Positions 25,712-35,477 of a stretch of 64,000 nucleotides of DNA are shown here, one piece after another. Origin of the DNA: Clostridium pasteurianum DSM 525 = ATCC 6013 (GTDB lineage Bacteria > Bacillota > Clostridia > Clostridiales > Clostridiaceae); NCBI RefSeq assembly GCF_000807255.1, contig NZ_CP009268.1, positions 1,642,384 to 1,706,383 on the forward strand, in the 5' to 3' direction. Numbering within the stretch: position 1 is the first letter of the stretch; every line of letters starts with the position of its first letter. Made by a program: the position numbers and the translations under genes. Under the pieces are notes generated by a model. It searched no databases, was not told the DNA's origin, and worked only from the letters and a program-made list of their open reading frames with translations.

Positions 25712-25905
25712 AAGATTAACCTCCTAAACATATTAACAAAAGATAATATGTATATTTTATTAGTAAATAGATTTATACAGACATAAACTATAATTATAAA
25801 ATATGTTATAATTATAAAAGGGTTACTTTTATCTCTATAGATTTATTATTATTTTAGGATGTAATATTTTTTATAGTATTTAAAAATAAGAATAAGGAGA
25901 TAGTT

Positions 25906-26382
25906 ATGTCACATGTAAAAACAAATGCAATGCGTATCTTAGACAGGGAAAAAATAAACTATGATATCATTACTTACGATAGTTCTGATGGAAAAATAGA
26001 TGGGATTTCAGTAACTAAAAAGCTTGGAGAAAATCCAAAGTTTGTTTATAAAACTTTGGTGCTTCAAGGTAACAGTGGCGATATATATATTTTTGTAACG
26101 CCTGTTGAAGATGAAATAGATTTAAAAAAGGCAGCAGCAGCAGCAGGCGAGAAAAATGTTAAAATGGTAGCAGTAAAAGATATAATGAAATTAACAGGAT
26201 ACATAAGAGGAGGGTGTTCTCCTATAGGTATGAAGAAACATTATAAAACTTTTGTAAATACAAGTGCTTTGGATATAGAAAAAATTATTGTTAGCGGTGG
26301 TAAAATAGGTACACAAATTGAAATTTTAACTGAAGATCTTGCTAAAGTTGCTAGTTGTGAATTTAAAGATTTTATTAAATAA
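25906..26382 (+). CDS. ybaK: Cys-tRNA(Pro) deacylase, YbaK/EbsC family
   Basis: The 158-residue protein matches YbaK, a trans-editing enzyme that hydrolyses cysteine mischarged on tRNA-Pro. Conserved segments are KTNAMRILDREKINYDI, GENPKFVYKTLVLQG (with the catalytic-pocket Lys), FVTPVEDEIDLKKAA and GYIRGGCSPIGMKKHYKTFV. Length is normal for the family. It is transcribed alone and ends in a hairpin terminator. Confidence 0.9.
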   Translation: MSHVKTNAMRILDREKINYDIITYDSSDGKIDGISVTKKLGENPKFVYKTLVLQGNSGDIYIFVTPVEDEIDLKKAAAAAGEKNVKMVAVKDIMKLTGYIRGGCSPIGMKKHYKTFVNTSALDIEKIIVSGGKIGTQIEILTEDLAKVASCEFKDFIK

Positions 26383-26437
26383 TATATTTCTTTTCCATGA
26401 GAATATTAGAGTAGAAATTACATAATAAATAAAAGAT

Positions 26438-26476
26438 TGTTTCATAATATACAGATAAAATATGAAACAACCCTTT
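26438..26476 (+). terminator. Terminator after ybaK
   Basis: TTGTTTCATA (26438-26447) pairs exactly with TATGAAACAA (26461-26470), followed by CCCTTTATTT. Confidence 0.7.
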
Positions 26477-26505
26477 ATTTAAGTTAAGAGGGAACAATAG
26501 AATAC

Positions 26506-27042
26506 TTATTTTATATTATTAGTTGCTGGTGACATCATTTCAGAAAGAATATTAACATGATTTTCATCTTCTTTTAACATAGAATTTATTAAACTTAAAC
26601 TATCTTTATCTAAATCTCCTTTAATTATTTTAGAAGTCATTTTTATGCCTGTATCCTCTCCATGCTGTGCTTTCCTTATATAATCTGCAGTGCTTTTTCG
26701 GCCCATATCTTTAATGTTAGACATAGTCTCTACAACTTTTCCCTTTACACCAACACTGGAGACGGGAATTCCTCCTAAAATTTGAATTCGTTCTGCTAGT
26801 TTTATAGCATGTCTTTTATGCTCTTTTTGTATTTTTTGAAACTCAGCTTTTGTATCAGCATCCGTTATGTTTTTTATATATTTTTCATAAGAATCAATTG
26901 CCATATATTCTCCCTTTAGTATTGCATTTAATTCTTTTATACTAATATTTTTAACTTTTTTATCTAATTTAGACACATCAGGAATATCATAAGAATTGCT
27001 TTTCTTATTAATTATATTTTGTTTTGTTTTACCTGTAGGCAT
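26506..27042 (-). CDS. Ferritin-like DUF2383-type four-helix protein
   Basis: A 178-residue protein (MPTGKTKQNIINKKSN...). The region from residue ~40 is helical with E..H spacing seen in ferritin-like proteins: NAILKGEYMAIDSYEKY, QKIQKEHKRHAIKLAERIQ, RKAQHGEDTGIKMT and LKEDENHVNILSEM. Related proteins in spore formers are of unknown role; metal storage or stress protection is inferred. The start is ATG 27042, after AAAGGAGTGTTGT; an in-frame upstream codon is not supported. Confidence 0.65.
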   Translation of the reverse strand: MPTGKTKQNIINKKSNSYDIPDVSKLDKKVKNISIKELNAILKGEYMAIDSYEKYIKNITDADTKAEFQKIQKEHKRHAIKLAERIQILGGIPVSSVGVKGKVVETMSNIKDMGRKSTADYIRKAQHGEDTGIKMTSKIIKGDLDKDSLSLINSMLKEDENHVNILSEMMSPATNNIK

Positions 27043-27212
27043 ATACAACACTCCTTTCAAATATAATATGCTCAAACAGAATAGTACTTATGTAATGTAA
27101 AGATGTATATTAAAGGAGAATATTTCATGAATTTAATGAAATATATAAAAATAAAAATATTAATGTTGTACAAACTATTTTATAAAGGACAAATACCAAG
27201 GAGGTTATAATT

Positions 27213-27644
27213 ATGTCTGCGTATTCTAAAATAATTTTAATAGGTCAAGAAAGTAAAGATGGACTAGAAGATATATATGTGGAAATTTTACAAGGTGAAG
27301 GCGAAAAAAGATGGTATGAAGCAAAATATGATGAAGAAAAAATAAATAGAATGGGAAATATAACGTCTATAATTCCTATAGATAGAGCTGATAATAATTC
27401 TATTTTAGATGCATGTATAGCTTTTGCACCTAAGCTTTTTGAAGATTGCCCTTCTATGGAACAAGTTAAAAGTGAAATAGGGGATATAAATATGATAGAT
27501 TTTTCTGCAGGAGAACATATTCCTAAATCTTGGAATAAACTGAGAAATGAAGCCAAAGAGAAGTTGAAAAATATACACATATATGAAGCTGATATAAAGA
27601 GATGTAAAGTTTTTGATGAAAAACCTATATATAGTTTATCATAA
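27213..27644 (+). CDS. Hypothetical protein, 143 aa
   Basis: A soluble acidic protein, MSAYSKIILIGQESKDGLED at the start, not recognised as a known family. It has three cysteines (ACIAF, EDCPS, KRCKV) and a conserved-looking FSAGEHIPKSWNKLRNEAKE segment. A GGAGG site precedes the ATG. It is convergent with adhE. Confidence 0.55.
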   Translation: MSAYSKIILIGQESKDGLEDIYVEILQGEGEKRWYEAKYDEEKINRMGNITSIIPIDRADNNSILDACIAFAPKLFEDCPSMEQVKSEIGDINMIDFSAGEHIPKSWNKLRNEAKEKLKNIHIYEADIKRCKVFDEKPIYSLS

Positions 27645-27719
27645 CTAAATATTTATTTTATGTAAAAAAATAAAATAAATTTATTTCATAAATCTTAACA
27701 TGATAAGAAGATATATTGG

Positions 27720-27741
27720 GGGGATGTAAATTAACATCCCC
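27720..27741. terminator. Short GC-rich hairpin between convergent genes
   Basis: GGGGATGT (27720-27727) pairs with ACATCCCC (27734-27741), touching the adhE stop codon. It lacks a clear T-run in either direction. Confidence 0.5.
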
Positions 27742-30324
27742 TTATTCATAAGCATTTATAAGCATCTGTTTAATTTCACTTATCAGTGGATACCTTGGAT
27801 TTGATCCAGTACACTGATCATCAAAAGCCTGTTTTGACAGACTATCTACATTCATGTAGAAACTTTCCTTTGAAACTCCAGTTTCTTTAATATTTTTTGG
27901 AATATTTATTTTATTTTTTAAATCATTAATGGCAGAAATTAATAATTGTATCTTTTCAGATTCATTATTGCCGCCTAACTTTAGGTAATCTGCAATTTTT
28001 GCATATCTAAGCCTTGCATCAGGGTATTCATATTGTGGAAAGGCGGTCTGCTTAACTGGATTATCTGTAGCATTAAATTTAATTACCTCTGTTATCATCA
28101 ATGCATTGGAAACACCATGAGGAATATTATAAGCAGAACCAAGTTTGTGAGCTATAGAATGACACACTCCTAAAAATGCATTAGCAAAAGCCATACCGGC
28201 CATAGTAGAAGCATGGGCCATTTTTTCTCTTGCTTTTATGTTTAGAGAACCCTCTTCATAGGCTAGAGGCAGATATTCAAATATTAATTTTATTGCTTCT
28301 AGAGCTAATCCATTAGTATATTCTGTAGCAAGTACTGAAACATAAGCTTCTAAAGCATGAGTTAAGGCATCCACACCAGAAGCAGCAGTAAGTCCTTTTG
28401 GCATATTCATCATTAATTCTACATCGATTATAGCTATATCTGGGGTTAATTCATAATCTGCTAAAGGGTATTTTATACCTGTCTTCTCCTCTGTGATTAC
28501 AGCAAAAGGAGTTACTTCAGAACCTGTACCTGCAGAGGTAGGTATTGCTATAAAATTAGCTTTTTCCCTAAGAGTCGGAAAGTTATAAATCCTCTTTCTT
28601 ATATCCATAAATGTCATAGATAGATTTTTAAAATCTGATTCAGGATGTTCATATAAAAGCCACATGATTTTGGCTGCATCCATTGGTGATCCACCACCTA
28701 AAGCTATTATAGTATCTGGCTGAAAATTAATCATTTCCTTAGAACCTTTTACTGCTGTAGCCAAAGTTGGATCCGGTTCAACATCGTAGAATATTTTATA
28801 TTCTATAGATAATTCCTCTAATACTTTTAGAGTGCTTTTTAAAAATCCTAATTTATACAAGACTTTGTCTGTTACTATAAAAGCTTTCTTTTTATTCATG
28901 TATTTTAAATCCTGAAGGGCAGAAGGTAAACATCCGTATTTAAAATAGATTTTTTGAGGCACTCTAAACCAAAGCATATTTTCTCTCCTTAAGGCAACAC
29001 TTTTTATATTTAGTAGGTTTTTTATGCCCACATTGTCAGTAACGGAATTTCCTCCCCAAGAACCACAGCCTAAAGTGAAAGAAGGTTCTATTTTAAAGTT
29101 ATATACATCACCTACAGCACCGTGAGATGAGGGGGTGTTTATAAGAGCTCTTGAAGTTTTCATTACAGCTCCAAATTTTTGTATTCTATGTTTTGAAATA
29201 AATTCATCCGTATATAGTACGGAGGTATGTCCAATGCCTCCGCATTTTTCTAATATTTCACTGGCTTTAACAAGGGCATCCTCAAAATCAGCTGCTTTAT
29301 ACAAGCCTAGTATAGGTGAAATTTTTTCATGACCAAAAGGATCATGTACATCTATTTTTTCTACTTCACCTATTAATACTTTTGTTGCTTCAGGAACTTT
29401 AAAGCCTGCCAATTCAGATATTTTAAAAGCAGATTGCCCTACAATATCAGAATTTAAAGAATGGTTTACAAACATTATGGATCTTAATTTTTCAGTTTCT
29501 TTTTTATTTAATAGGTAAGCACCTCTATATAAAAGTTCTTTTTTTACTTTAGTATATATTTTTTCTATCGCAATAATAGCTTGTTCTGAAGAACATACCA
29601 CTCCATTATCAAAGGTTTTTGAAAGGAGTATAGAACTTACTGCAGTTTTAATATCAGCAGTTTCATCAATTATAACGGGAGTATTTCCTGCTCCTACACC
29701 TATAGCTGGTTTGCCCGAAGAATAAGCGGCTTTTACCATTCCAGGACCACCAGTTGCTAAAATGGTGTCTGAATTTTCCATTACCAGTTTTGATAATTCA
29801 ATAGAGGGTGTATCTATCCAGCCTATTATGTTTTCAGGTGCGCCGGCTTTTACTGCTGCATCCAGTATAAGTTTTGCTGTTTCGATAGTGCAGTTTTTTG
29901 CTCGTGGATGGGGAGAAAAAATTACTACATTTCTTGTCTTTAAACATATAAGCGCTTTAAATATAGTTGTTGAAGTGGGATTAGTTGTAGGAATAATTGC
30001 TGCTACAATACCTAAAGGCTCTGCAATTTTCTGTATTCCAAAACTTAAGTCTTCTTCAAGGACACCACAAGTTTTTTCATCCTTATATTTATTATAAACA
30101 TATTCGCAGGCTAGATGATTTTTTATAACTTTATCCTCTAGAATTCCCATGCCAGTCTCTTCTACTGCCAATTCTGCCAACTTAATTCTGGAATCATTAG
30201 CAGCTAAGGATACTGCTTTAAAAATTTTATCTACCTGCTCCTGAGTATAAGAGGCATATTTTTTTTGAGCAACTCTCATATCTTCTAATTTTTTATTTAA
30301 AGTTTCAACATTTGTAATTTTCAT
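27742..30324 (-). CDS. adhE: Bifunctional acetaldehyde-CoA / alcohol dehydrogenase
   Basis: The 860-residue protein fuses two enzymes. Residues ~1-440 are an acylating aldehyde dehydrogenase, with catalytic Cys near 244 in FDNGVVCSSEQAII and an NAD-binding GVGAGNTPVIID. Residues ~450-860 are an iron-dependent alcohol dehydrogenase with GGGSPMDAAKIMW, GTGSEVTPFAVIT, DALTHALEAYVS and CHSIAHKLGSAYNIPHG, which supply iron ligands. Together they turn acetyl-CoA to ethanol with two NADH, or the reverse in ethanol users. AdhE usually forms spirosomes. It is a single-gene unit with a separate promoter; start ATG 30324 follows GTGAGG. Confidence 0.96.
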   Translation of the reverse strand: MKITNVETLNKKLEDMRVAQKKYASYTQEQVDKIFKAVSLAANDSRIKLAELAVEETGMGILEDKVIKNHLACEYVYNKYKDEKTCGVLEEDLSFGIQKIAEPLGIVAAIIPTTNPTSTTIFKALICLKTRNVVIFSPHPRAKNCTIETAKLILDAAVKAGAPENIIGWIDTPSIELSKLVMENSDTILATGGPGMVKAAYSSGKPAIGVGAGNTPVIIDETADIKTAVSSILLSKTFDNGVVCSSEQAIIAIEKIYTKVKKELLYRGAYLLNKKETEKLRSIMFVNHSLNSDIVGQSAFKISELAGFKVPEATKVLIGEVEKIDVHDPFGHEKISPILGLYKAADFEDALVKASEILEKCGGIGHTSVLYTDEFISKHRIQKFGAVMKTSRALINTPSSHGAVGDVYNFKIEPSFTLGCGSWGGNSVTDNVGIKNLLNIKSVALRRENMLWFRVPQKIYFKYGCLPSALQDLKYMNKKKAFIVTDKVLYKLGFLKSTLKVLEELSIEYKIFYDVEPDPTLATAVKGSKEMINFQPDTIIALGGGSPMDAAKIMWLLYEHPESDFKNLSMTFMDIRKRIYNFPTLREKANFIAIPTSAGTGSEVTPFAVITEEKTGIKYPLADYELTPDIAIIDVELMMNMPKGLTAASGVDALTHALEAYVSVLATEYTNGLALEAIKLIFEYLPLAYEEGSLNIKAREKMAHASTMAGMAFANAFLGVCHSIAHKLGSAYNIPHGVSNALMITEVIKFNATDNPVKQTAFPQYEYPDARLRYAKIADYLKLGGNNESEKIQLLISAINDLKNKINIPKNIKETGVSKESFYMNVDSLSKQAFDDQCTGSNPRYPLISEIKQMLINAYE

Positions 30325-30413
30325 ATTACCTCACATCCCTTTAAATATATTATAGGTTAAATTGACAAATATCTTAGGATAATCATATAAACTTATATAA
30401 TATTGGGTAAATT

Positions 30414-30460
30414 ATTGTCTTATGATAACATTATAACATATTAAAAAATATTTTTGTAAA
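30414..30460 (-). promoter_or_regulatory. adhE promoter candidate with partial Rex-like dyad
   Basis: On the minus strand, TTTACA or TTACAA (30454-30460), an 18-19 base spacer and TATAAT (30430-30435). Immediately downstream the sequence reads TGTTATCATAAGACAA, which resembles a Rex operator (TTGTTAA-N4-TTAACAA) in its ends but is one base short and mismatched. The promoter is plausible; the Rex site is weak. Confidence 0.4.
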
Positions 30461-30480
30461 TGTTTTCTGAAGTCTGAAAA

Positions 30481-30527
30481 ATATAAGTGATATCGGAATT
30501 TATTTGTATTTCTAATATCACTTATAT
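30481..30527 (-). terminator. Terminator of the ABC exporter operon
   Basis: ATATAAGTGATAT (30481-30493) and ATATCACTTATAT (30515-30527) form a perfect 13-bp stem; read on the minus strand it is followed by TTTTTC, just after the permease stop. Confidence 0.75.
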
Positions 30528-30541
30528 ATTACAGCAATAAA

Positions 30542-32152
30542 TTATTTTAAAAAGCTTATACCTTTAGTAATAGATAATTTGTAAGCTAATAAAGCTAAAA
30601 TGGAGTATACAATGAGCAATATGAAAAAACTTATAATTAAGTTTATATTTAAAAATATACATATAAGAGACGTAAATGCAGATATAAATAATAAAGCAAG
30701 GGTTACAATTATACCATTAAAATTTTGTTTTACTGCTTTTGCTTCATTATCCCAATCCAGTTTAGGAAATTTTAAATCAATAAAAATTCCTAAAAATGAA
30801 TAAAAAATTGTTCCTATTACAGATATAATAAATAACATTATCAGCATTAAAGAGCTTATTTTAAATACTATAGCACCAGTAATTAACATTATAACAACAG
30901 CTGTAATACTTACCATAATACCAATCAATACTTTGGCAATAATTTGATCTCTATAGGGAACAGGAATGTATCTCATTACAAAGAAGGATTCTCCTTCCCT
31001 AGATATAGCTGTAGCACATATCATATTGAAACTGGTAGTAACTAGTATTATTCCAGTGGCAATAGTAAAAAACATAGTATTCATCTGAAAATTAAAGCTC
31101 TTAGACATACCTCCATTGCTGAATAGTATTATTAAAAGCATAACTGGTGGAAAAATTACACCTCCAAGTACACAATTTTGAAGATAAGCAGGAGTTCTAA
31201 ATAATAATTTTAACTCTTTTATCATATAGGACTTTAACTTTGAGTTTTTAACTGAGGATTTATTTAATTCTCTATGAGATAATTTTTTGCCCTTTGAAGT
31301 GCTCTCAGATATTCCAATAGCACCCTTAAAGTACAGAGCTTCAGCAGCTGCGAAAAATATGACAATAACTATGATAGAGATTATTAAAAATATAATTAAA
31401 TTTAATAATCCAGAAATATTTGATGAATTCAAAAGGCTAAAGGCTGCAAATCTAGCTGAAGGAAAGGCCTTTGAAGCATTATTTATAGCATCACTGTTAT
31501 CTCTAAGAGAAGAAATTAAGGCCTCAGGACCGCTGATTTTTCGTATGAGTATATTTATAACTATTGCCATAACTATACCTAGCATACCGGATAAAAATTT
31601 AAATCTATCCTTATCTTTAACTAAATCTGTAAAGGTCATTATAACCATACTTATTAAGCCGCAAACTACAATGGGGATAATAGGCAGTGTTAAAAATATT
31701 ATTATTCCATAAATAATAAAAATAGGATTTCCTGCTTTATAACAGAAACCTACAAGAGTAGGCAGCAGTATAATCAATTCTACTAGATATTCAAATAATA
31801 TTATTATGATGAGCTTGGCTCCAATTATTTCATAGGGTCTTAAGGGCATCGGCAGCAAAGTGTCAATATCCTTGCTGAAATAGAAAACACTCATAATATA
31901 GAAAAAACCAAATACTATCATAGTTATACAGGAAAGGGTCATGGTAGACGCTAAAAGCATACCTTGAAGATTTAGTTTTGCAAGCATGTCATAAGATGCA
32001 ATAGTAGAAGCTGCAAAACCAAAAGTTATTGGAAGAAAACATAATATTATTAACACTATCATACCTAATTTTTTCTTGTTGCTAAAACCGGATTCAAAGG
32101 GATTATCATTATTTTTTAATAAAATTTTAGTTAGAATTAGTAATTTACTCAT
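30542..32152 (-). CDS. ABC-2 type transporter permease
   Basis: A 536-residue membrane protein with about 12 helices, of the long ABC-2 permease type whose two halves can each span six times. A cytoplasmic stretch around residues 285-310 (STSKGKKLSHRELNKSSVKN) separates the halves. Its start overlaps the ATPase gene by eight bases, so both are translated together. Substrate is unknown; export of peptide, lipid or drug are all possible. Confidence 0.8.
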   Translation of the reverse strand: MSKLLILTKILLKNNDNPFESGFSNKKKLGMIVLIILCFLPITFGFAASTIASYDMLAKLNLQGMLLASTMTLSCITMIVFGFFYIMSVFYFSKDIDTLLPMPLRPYEIIGAKLIIIILFEYLVELIILLPTLVGFCYKAGNPIFIIYGIIIFLTLPIIPIVVCGLISMVIMTFTDLVKDKDRFKFLSGMLGIVMAIVINILIRKISGPEALISSLRDNSDAINNASKAFPSARFAAFSLLNSSNISGLLNLIIFLIISIIVIVIFFAAAEALYFKGAIGISESTSKGKKLSHRELNKSSVKNSKLKSYMIKELKLLFRTPAYLQNCVLGGVIFPPVMLLIILFSNGGMSKSFNFQMNTMFFTIATGIILVTTSFNMICATAISREGESFFVMRYIPVPYRDQIIAKVLIGIMVSITAVVIMLITGAIVFKISSLMLIMLFIISVIGTIFYSFLGIFIDLKFPKLDWDNEAKAVKQNFNGIIVTLALLFISAFTSLICIFLNINLIISFFILLIVYSILALLAYKLSITKGISFLK

Positions 32153-32870
32153 GTTCAGTCATCTCCAAAAACATTTTTTCTAAGGATTCATTAGTTTTAA
32201 AATGTTCTCTCATTTCCTTTAAAGTCCCACAAAATAAAAGTTTACCCTTATTTATTATTCCCACTCTATCACAAAGTTTTTCAGCTACCTCCAGTACATG
32301 AGTTGAAAAGAACACTGTTTTTCCGCTATCAGCATGCTCTCTCATCATTTGTTTTAAAGTAAATGATGATTTAGGATCAAGGCCTGTCATAGGTTCATCT
32401 AAAATCCATGTAGAAGGACTGTGTATAAGTACTCCCATTATTATTATTTTTTGCCTCATACCATGAGAATAACTCTGTATTTTGTCGCCAAGAGCAGTGG
32501 ACATATCAAATCTTTCAGTGAGGCTTTGTATTCGTTCTTTTCTAAGATTGCTGTCTACGTCATATATATCTGCCATAAAGTTTAAATATTCTATGCCTTT
32601 AAGTCTTAAAAATATATCGGGATTATCAGGTACATATCCAAATTGTTTTTTTGCCTCCAGTGGATTCTGTGTTATGTCTATTCCATTTATGCCAATATAG
32701 CCAGAATCCTTATTCAATATTCCTGTAATCATCTTTAAAGTGGTAGTTTTTCCAGCTCCATTATGACCCAGAAATCCAAATATCTCTCCATCATTGATGG
32801 TTAAATTCAAATTATCCACAGCTTTTGTAGTTTTATTATAGCTTTTATTGAGATTAATAATTTCAATCAT
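32145..32870 (-). CDS. ABC transporter ATP-binding protein
   Basis: The 241-residue ATPase has Walker A GHNGAGKTTT, Q-loop KKQFGYVPDNPD, a modified signature YSHGMRQKI in place of LSGGQ, Walker B TWILDEPMTGLD and the switch histidine in FFSTHVLEVAE. The signature and size fit the CcmA/BcrA-type exporters. It is the first gene of a two-gene operon with the permease. Start ATG 32870 has GGGAGG upstream. Confidence 0.9.
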   Translation of the reverse strand: MIEIINLNKSYNKTTKAVDNLNLTINDGEIFGFLGHNGAGKTTTLKMITGILNKDSGYIGINGIDITQNPLEAKKQFGYVPDNPDIFLRLKGIEYLNFMADIYDVDSNLRKERIQSLTERFDMSTALGDKIQSYSHGMRQKIIIMGVLIHSPSTWILDEPMTGLDPKSSFTLKQMMREHADSGKTVFFSTHVLEVAEKLCDRVGIINKGKLLFCGTLKEMREHFKTNESLEKMFLEMTEHE

Positions 32871-33317
32871 TAATTAAATTCCTCCCTCAATTTTAATATA
32901 TATACAATTAATGTATTTATTTTAAGTAGATTTAAATAAATAATCAGATTGTCTTGTATATTATAGAAAACAGTAATACAATAAGTCAAATATAAAAGTA
33001 TTTATTGTAGAATAAATAATTATTATAATCTATAGTTGATGGTATAATAAAGAATGTACTTGGCTTATATTTATTTATTATTATATAAAAATTATAAAAT
33101 TGACTAAATTAAATATTAAGAATTAATTAAGATTAATTTATATTATAGATATCCAATTTAGCAACTAAATATTGATAAGCATAGATAGCTTGAATAACCT
33201 GTTTAAAAAAATTTAAATTTATATTTCAAGTTGGATAAACTAGTTTTAGTTTGAAACTGGTTTCACTATATATAAATTAATTGTAATAAAAGTATAAATA
33301 TAATTGGAGGAAACATT
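32871..33317. other. 447-base intergenic region with divergent promoters and a shared leader element
   Basis: This AT-rich gap separates the ABC operon from the divergent dedA-type gene. It holds the element at 33144-33196 (TATAGATATCCAATTT, TGATAA, TAGCTTGA) that resembles 20343-20404. No ORF or known riboswitch was recognised. Confidence 0.4.
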
Positions 33318-33908
33318 TTGCAATTTATAAAGCTGTTATTGGATGAGTATGGGTATTCTGTACTATTTATTTCGTTAATGCTGGAACTTATAGCATTGCC
33401 GCTTCCAGGTGAAACCCTTATGAGTTATTGTGGATACCTTGTTTATATAGGAACTCTTAATTGGACTATAAGTGTAATTCTAGCGGCTTTAGGTACTATT
33501 ATAGGGATAACTATTTCTTATTTTATAGGTAGAACTCTTGGTATTGATTTTTTGAACAAATTCGGTAGATATTTACATATAAAACCTGAAAGTTTTGAAA
33601 AGGTATCAAAGTGGTTTGAAAAGTATGGTTGTGGTATTTTAGTTATATCTTACTTTATACCAGGTGTGAGACATTTAACTGGTTACTTTGCAGGTATCAC
33701 TAAAATATCTTTAAAAAAATTTTCTGTTAGTGCATATGCCGGTGCTTTTCTATGGAGTTTCACTTTTATAACCCTAGGAAAGTTTCTGGGCAGTGGGTGG
33801 AGTAGATTTCATACATATATAAAGAGGTATTTTGTTTTTATAACTGTAGTTTTAGTGATATTGGTATTGATGGTATTTGTATATAAGTTTTTCAAGAAAA
33901 AGTTGTGA
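33318..33908 (+). CDS. DedA family membrane protein
   Basis: The 196-residue protein has five or six helices and the DedA/SNARE-associated pattern: LELIALPLPGETLMSYCGYL near the start, then ISYFIGRTLG, KYGCGILVISYFIPGVRHLT (with the family F/G-x-R motif) and YAGAFLWSFTFITLG. DedA proteins help recycle the undecaprenyl-phosphate lipid carrier or keep membrane potential. The start is TTG 33318, eight bases after GGAGG, and no ATG is available. Confidence 0.88.
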   Translation: MQFIKLLLDEYGYSVLFISLMLELIALPLPGETLMSYCGYLVYIGTLNWTISVILAALGTIIGITISYFIGRTLGIDFLNKFGRYLHIKPESFEKVSKWFEKYGCGILVISYFIPGVRHLTGYFAGITKISLKKFSVSAYAGAFLWSFTFITLGKFLGSGWSRFHTYIKRYFVFITVVLVILVLMVFVYKFFKKKL

Positions 33909-33977
33909 TTTACGAAATTTAATTGGTATAATATAAAATTTTCAGGAAAACATATATTTCTGAAAGAGGTGTTTTAT

Positions 33978-34088
33978 ATGTCAAAGAGAAGAAACTCAGC
34001 CAATAATACAGATAATAATGAAAATACTTTAGAATCACAAAGTGACTATGAAAAAAATAGACAGGAAAAAACTAAGAAACATAAATAG
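33978..34088 (+). CDS. Small hydrophilic peptide, 36 aa
   Basis: ATG 33978 follows GAAAGAGGTG at a normal spacing. The 36-residue product (MSKRRNSANNTDNNENTL... ending KTKKHK) is highly charged with no hydrophobic part, resembling small spore-type or unstructured proteins. A strong terminator follows, which supports a real transcript. Function unknown. Confidence 0.5.
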   Translation: MSKRRNSANNTDNNENTLESQSDYEKNRQEKTKKHK

Positions 34089-34114
34089 GAATATAGATAG
34101 ATAATTGAGAATTA

Positions 34115-34166
34115 AAAAGCATTGTACAGCTATTGTATTTAAAAGGTCTGTATAGTGCTTTTTTCT
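34115..34166 (+). terminator. Terminator after the 36-aa gene
   Basis: AAAAGCATTGTACAG (34115-34129) pairs with CTGTATAGTGCTTTT (34148-34162) with an inner mismatch, followed by TTTT. Confidence 0.7.
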
Positions 34167-34322
34167 GTTATCAAATTAAATATTGTTTAAGTAATAAAAC
34201 AAGAATGGATATTTTTAATTTTAAATTTCTAATTGTATATTATCTTTTATAAAAAATGTATTTTATGCTATACTATTCTACGTATTATATTTATTATTTA
34301 GGATGCTTGGGAGGTGGTATTT

Positions 34323-34736
34323 ATGTATACTAATGATACTATACTAAAGGTTAGATATGCAGAAACAGACAAAATGGGAATTGTACATAATTCTCAATAT
34401 TATATATGGTTTGAAGTGGCAAGAGATGAATATATAGAGAAATTAAATATTACATATAAACAACTTGAGGATAAGGGAATAATGATGCCTCTTGTAGAAA
34501 CTCAGTGTAAATACTTAGAAGGAGCAAAATATGGAGATGAAATTTTAATAAAAACTTCTGTTACAGAAATAAGCGGAGTAAAAGTAGTTTTTAATTATGA
34601 TGTATTTAGAAATAGTGATAAAAAGCTTTTGGCAAAAGGCAAAACTATACAGGCCTTTGTAAATAGCAATGAATTTAAAATAGTAAATATAAAGAAGAAA
34701 TATCCTGAAATATGGAAGCTATTTGAAAATCTATAA
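34323..34736 (+). CDS. YbgC/4HBT-type acyl-CoA thioesterase
   Basis: The 137-residue hot-dog-fold enzyme shows VRYAETDKMGIVHNSQYYIWFEVARDEY (given in parts: RYAETDKMGIVHN, YYIWFEVARDEY), where the Asp in ETDKMG is the catalytic residue. Such proteins hydrolyse short or hydroxybenzoyl acyl-CoA esters. ATG 34323 is used because GGGAGG lies eight bases upstream; GTG 34314 overlaps that site. It is 18 bases ahead of queC and probably in one transcript with it. Confidence 0.85.
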   Translation: MYTNDTILKVRYAETDKMGIVHNSQYYIWFEVARDEYIEKLNITYKQLEDKGIMMPLVETQCKYLEGAKYGDEILIKTSVTEISGVKVVFNYDVFRNSDKKLLAKGKTIQAFVNSNEFKIVNIKKKYPEIWKLFENL

Positions 34737-34754
34737 AGTAAAAGAGGGAATATA

Positions 34755-35432
34755 ATGAAAAAAGCAGTGGTTTTATTATCAGGAGGATTAGATTCAACTA
34801 CAGCCTTGTATCTGGCTAAATCACAGGGCTTTGAAGTATATGCTATTTCTTTTAATTATGGTCAAAGACATAAAAAAGAAATAGAAGCTGCAAAGAAGGT
34901 TGCAGAAAAAGCAGAAATAAAAGAACATATTATAGTAAATACCAATATGAATGCCTGGGGAGGATCAGCTCTTACAGATTCAAATATACAAGTACCCGAG
35001 GGAAAAGAAGACAGAGAAGAAATACCAGTTACTTATGTGCCTGCAAGGAATATGATATTTTTATCCTATGCTGCTTCCTACGCAGAAGCTGTTGGTGCAC
35101 AGGATATATTTATAGGGGTGAGTCAGGTAGATTATTCAGGTTATGTAGATTGCAGAAAAGAATTTATAGATGCAATGGAACTGGCAATAAATAAAGGAAC
35201 CGTATGTGCCGTGGAAGACAATAAACCTATAAAGATACATGCTCCATTTATGAATATGACAAAAACTGAAGAAATAAAGCTTGGTATCAGCCTTGGGGTG
35301 GATTATTCTCTTACTTGGACCTGTTACAATGGCTATGAAAAGGCTTGTGGACATTGTGACAGCTGCTTATTAAGACTGAAGGCTTTTGAAGAAGCGGGAT
35401 ATAAAGATCCAGTGGAATATATGGATAAGTAG
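34755..35432 (+). CDS. queC: 7-cyano-7-deazaguanine synthase
   Basis: The 225-residue protein makes preQ0 in queuosine synthesis by ATP-dependent amidation and dehydration of CDG. It has the PP-loop [13 protein letters not shown], the segment [19 protein letters not shown], and the zinc-binding tail [20 protein letters not shown] with four cysteines. Length is normal. The other pathway genes (queD, queE, queF) are not in the window, and no preQ1 riboswitch was seen ahead of it. Confidence 0.93.
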   Translation: MKKAVVLLSGGLDSTTALYLAKSQGFEVYAISFNYGQRHKKEIEAAKKVAEKAEIKEHIIVNTNMNAWGGSALTDSNIQVPEGKEDREEIPVTYVPARNMIFLSYAASYAEAVGAQDIFIGVSQVDYSGYVDCRKEFIDAMELAINKGTVCAVEDNKPIKIHAPFMNMTKTEEIKLGISLGVDYSLTWTCYNGYEKACGHCDSCLLRLKAFEEAGYKDPVEYMDK

Positions 35433-35477
35433 TTGAGAAATTTTTAAGTTTATATGATGATTTTGGTTCGTAAATGA

